A stretch of DNA of 8,357 bases, from positions 1 to 8,357 of the forward strand of contig JACDDF010000066.1 in assembly GCA_013817135.1 (NCBI GenBank). The letters are read 5' to 3'. This DNA comes from Nitrospirales bacterium (GTDB taxonomy: Bacteria; Nitrospirota; Nitrospiria; Nitrospirales; UBA8639). Of the stretch, positions 6,624-8,357 are shown piece by piece. A program made the position numbers and the translations under genes. Under the pieces are notes generated by a model, which searched no databases, was not told the DNA's origin, and worked only from the letters and a program-made list of their open reading frames with translations. Positions within the stretch are counted from its first letter, which is position 1, and every line of letters begins with the position of its first letter.

Positions 6624-7219
6624 TAGTCCTGGCCGAGTTGGTAGCGCGTAAAGCGACTGATCGTGAGATTTTCCCCTAACTTTGCGATTTTCTGCGAAAG
6701 GAGATCTTGGATGCTGATGCTGGGATCTTTAATGAAGCCTTGTTCCAGGAGGCACTGTTCCTGATAATATTTTTCCAATTTTCCCTTGACGATTTTTTCC
6801 CACGTCCCTTCGGGTTTTCCCGATTCCTTCATCTGCGCGAGATAAATATTTCTTTCCCGTTCGATCAAGTCAACCGGAACGTCTTCGCGTTTAACATACA
6901 AAGGATGGGATGCAGCGATTTGTAAGGCCACTTCTTTGACGAAAGCTTGAAATTCTTCATTGCGTGCCACAAAGTCTGTTTCACAATTAACTTCGATCAG
7001 GACTCCAATTTTTGATCCTGAATGAATATACGAGGAGATAATACCCTCTTTGGTTTCTCGTCCTGCTTTTTTTTGTGCAGCAGCCAACCCTTTTTGGCGC
7101 AACAGATCGATGGCTTTTTCAACATTATTTTCGGTGTCTTGAAGGGCTTTTTGACAATCAAGGATTCCTGCCCCTGTTTTGCCTCGCAACTCCTTCACCA
7201 AGGCACTCAAACTAGACAT
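6623..7219 (-). CDS. tsf: Elongation factor Ts, short form
   Basis: EF-Ts is the guanine-nucleotide exchange factor that regenerates EF-Tu-GTP. Counted from the ATG at 7219 it has 198 residues, the short form seen for example in Thermus, and well below the 283 of E. coli EF-Ts. The N-terminal UBA-like domain carries [20 protein letters not shown] (7-26). The EF-Tu-contacting core has [14 protein letters not shown] (77-90) with the TDFV motif at 81-84. A charged helical part, about 119-152, probably forms a reduced coiled coil, and the C-terminus ends in [10 protein letters not shown]. An ATG two codons upstream (7225) is only 3 bases from AGGAG (7229-7233), whereas the ATG at 7219 is 9 bases away and gives the usual family N-terminus, so the latter was chosen. 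The gene begins 59 bases after rpsB stops and overlaps pyrH by one base. Confidence 0.97.
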   Translation of the reverse strand: MSSLSALVKELRGKTGAGILDCQKALQDTENNVEKAIDLLRQKGLAAAQKKAGRETKEGIISSYIHSGSKIGVLIEVNCETDFVARNEEFQAFVKEVALQIAASHPLYVKREDVPVDLIERERNIYLAQMKESGKPEGTWEKIVKGKLEKYYQEQCLLEQGFIKDPSISIQDLLSQKIAKLGENLTISRFTRYQLGQD

Positions 7220-7228
7220 ATGCATGCT

Positions 7229-7233
7229 CTCCT
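7229..7233 (-). promoter_or_regulatory. Shine-Dalgarno site of tsf
   Basis: AGGAG on the minus strand lies in the rpsB-tsf gap. It is 9 bases from the ATG at 7219 and only 3 from the ATG at 7225, so it favours the downstream start. The gap (about 7226-7278) shows no clear terminator hairpin. Confidence 0.6.
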
Positions 7234-7278
7234 ACTGAGTATTATAAATTTCAGTTCAATTGGATGAACCCGGGATCC

Positions 7279-8061
7279 TTAGACAGGTTGGGTATTCTTG
7301 TTTGCCACAACGGATGGATGCCCTTGTTCCGGGTTGTCTGGAAGGAACCCCTCGCCATTTGCGGCTGACTCCTGCCGCTTCCGTCGAAGTTCAGTACCTT
7401 CGATGCAAGCGTCGGCAATTTGTCCTGTAAATAATTTGAGGGATCGAATGGCATCGTCATTCCCAGGGATAGGAAAGTCCACCCCTTCTGGGTCACAGTT
7501 GGTGTCCACGAGGGCAATAACCGGAATGCCAAGACGATTGGCTTCCTTGACCGTAATATGCTGGATACGGGTGTCCAATATGTAAATGCACCCAGGAATA
7601 TCGTTCATGCCTTTGATGCCGCTCAAATATTTTTCCAGTTTGGCCTGCTCTTTTTTCATGCGAACGATCTCTTTTTTCTTAAGTCGTTCGTATGTGCCAT
7701 CGGTTTCTGCTGCTTCGAGTTTTTTTAGTTGGTTGATGCTGCGACGGAGTGTCTGGAAATTCGTCAACATGCCACCCAACCATCGCTGGTTGACAAAAAA
7801 CATTCCACAACGATTGGCTTCTTCCTCCACAATACCCATGGCTTGCCGCTTCGTTCCCACAAATAAAACGGATTCCCCGGCAGCCACCGTATCTCGGGTA
7901 AATTCGTAGGCTTTTTGGAAACATTGGAGAGATATTTGGAGGTCAATAATATAAATGCCGTTTTTTTCCCCAAAGATATAGCGTTTCATCTTCGGGTTCC
8001 ACCGATTTGTTTGATGTCCGAAGTGAACCCCAGCTTCTAATAACGATTTAATCGTGACCAT
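7279..8061 (-). CDS. rpsB: 30S ribosomal protein S2
   Basis: Ribosomal protein S2, a component of the small subunit that joins late in assembly on the back of the head/body junction. Counted from the ATG at 8061 it has 260 residues, near the usual length. Family hallmarks are LLEAGVHFGHQTNRWNPKM (7-25), IFGEKNGIYIIDL (29-41), VLFVGTKRQA (65-74), NQRWLGGMLTNFQT (91-104), the charged coiled-coil-like stretch at about 111-148, and ALVDTNCDPEGVDFPIPGNDDAIRS (183-207). The tail beyond about 225 is polar and variable. A GTG at 8076 would add five residues, but it directly abuts a G-rich stretch. The ATG at 8061 has AAGGT (8067-8071) at 5-base spacing and gives the standard N-terminus. This is the first gene of the operon that continues with tsf, pyrH, frr and alr. 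Confidence 0.98.
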   Translation of the reverse strand: MVTIKSLLEAGVHFGHQTNRWNPKMKRYIFGEKNGIYIIDLQISLQCFQKAYEFTRDTVAAGESVLFVGTKRQAMGIVEEEANRCGMFFVNQRWLGGMLTNFQTLRRSINQLKKLEAAETDGTYERLKKKEIVRMKKEQAKLEKYLSGIKGMNDIPGCIYILDTRIQHITVKEANRLGIPVIALVDTNCDPEGVDFPIPGNDDAIRSLKLFTGQIADACIEGTELRRKRQESAANGEGFLPDNPEQGHPSVVANKNTQPV

Positions 8062-8357
8062 AACGGACCTTCCCACCCCCTTTCAGAGATATACTGATTT
8101 AACACAAAACCGTGGATTTTTTAACGAAATACAAAACAGTAATTTGGCTCAAATGGGACCGGCAGGAGACAATAAAGGCTGATTGTCTTATCAGGCAGGC
8201 TGTTCCAAGTGAAGAGACATTCATGCAATTTAATTGATGCGTATAATTTTCCATTAAACCAATCGAGGGTAGCATAGGTGGAAATTCTAATTCAACCCCG
8301 ATTATCTTTTAATGGGTATGCGACGGGCGCTTAGCCCTAGGTTGGCATCGTAGAATA
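8062..8357 (-). promoter_or_regulatory. Upstream/leader region of the rpsB operon
   Basis: About 296 bases with no coding sequence that I can support on either strand. It is clearly AT-rich at 8221-8260 and should hold the promoter of the rpsB-tsf-pyrH-frr-alr operon. I see no -35/-10 pair good enough to call on the minus strand. A TATAAT at 8242-8247 is on the plus strand and lacks a fitting -35. The segment nearest rpsB is G-rich on the minus strand (about 8067-8083). In several bacteria S2 represses its own mRNA through the rpsB leader, so a regulatory leader is plausible here but is not shown. Confidence 0.45.
8167..8188 (-). other. Inverted repeat (possible leader hairpin) upstream of rpsB
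   Basis: A perfect 7-base inverted repeat, AGACAAT and ATTGTCT, encloses an 8-base loop about 106 bases upstream of the rpsB start. It is flanked on both sides by the direct repeat CCTGCC (minus-strand sense). There is no run of T after either arm, so it is not an intrinsic terminator. It could be an RNA leader element or a protein-binding dyad; it could also be chance, given the AT-rich surroundings. Confidence 0.35.

Noticed and set aside
8242..8247. TATAAT as a -10 box for a gene to the right of the window
   Set aside because: No acceptable -35 at 16-18 bases and no plus-strand gene start is visible before the window ends.

Overview
This window reads as ordinary bacterial chromosome of moderate GC. 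It holds two convergent gene blocks that meet at about 4036-4089. The protein sequences look most like the Nitrospirota (Nitrospira-type nitrite oxidisers and relatives), but that is an impression from family resemblance only. No rRNA, tRNA, CRISPR array, insertion sequence or phage gene is visible.

Plus-strand block (1-4035): the 3' part of a single-domain ABC ATPase of the ModF-like group; a polytopic membrane protein of unknown function with several membrane-embedded histidines; metF (5,10-methylenetetrahydrofolate reductase); a divergent precorrin-2 dehydrogenase/sirohydrochlorin ferrochelatase-like protein; and, overlapping it by one base, a small MTH1187-type thiamine-binding-family protein. 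Gaps of 149 and 211 bases suggest at least three expression units: the ATPase, the membrane protein with metF, and the siroheme-type gene with the MTH1187-type gene.

Minus-strand block (8061 down to 4090): rpsB, tsf, pyrH, frr and alr. It is tightly packed (gaps of about 59, -1, 14 and 9 bases with the starts chosen here) and looks like one operon. The first four genes form the widely conserved translation/UMP-kinase cluster: ribosomal protein S2, EF-Ts, UMP kinase and ribosome recycling factor. Alanine racemase follows where many bacteria have uppS/cdsA, so the operon still joins translation to cell-envelope precursor supply. The sequence upstream of rpsB is gene-free to the window edge and contains a possible leader hairpin.

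The least ordinary points are the altered nucleotide-binding loop in the siroheme-synthase homologue, the unassigned histidine-rich membrane protein, the frr-TGA-alr same-frame junction, and a recurring start pattern in which the Shine-Dalgarno sequence fits the second of two nearby in-frame starts (metF, frr, tsf, rpsB). I found no convincing evidence of a wholly new system.
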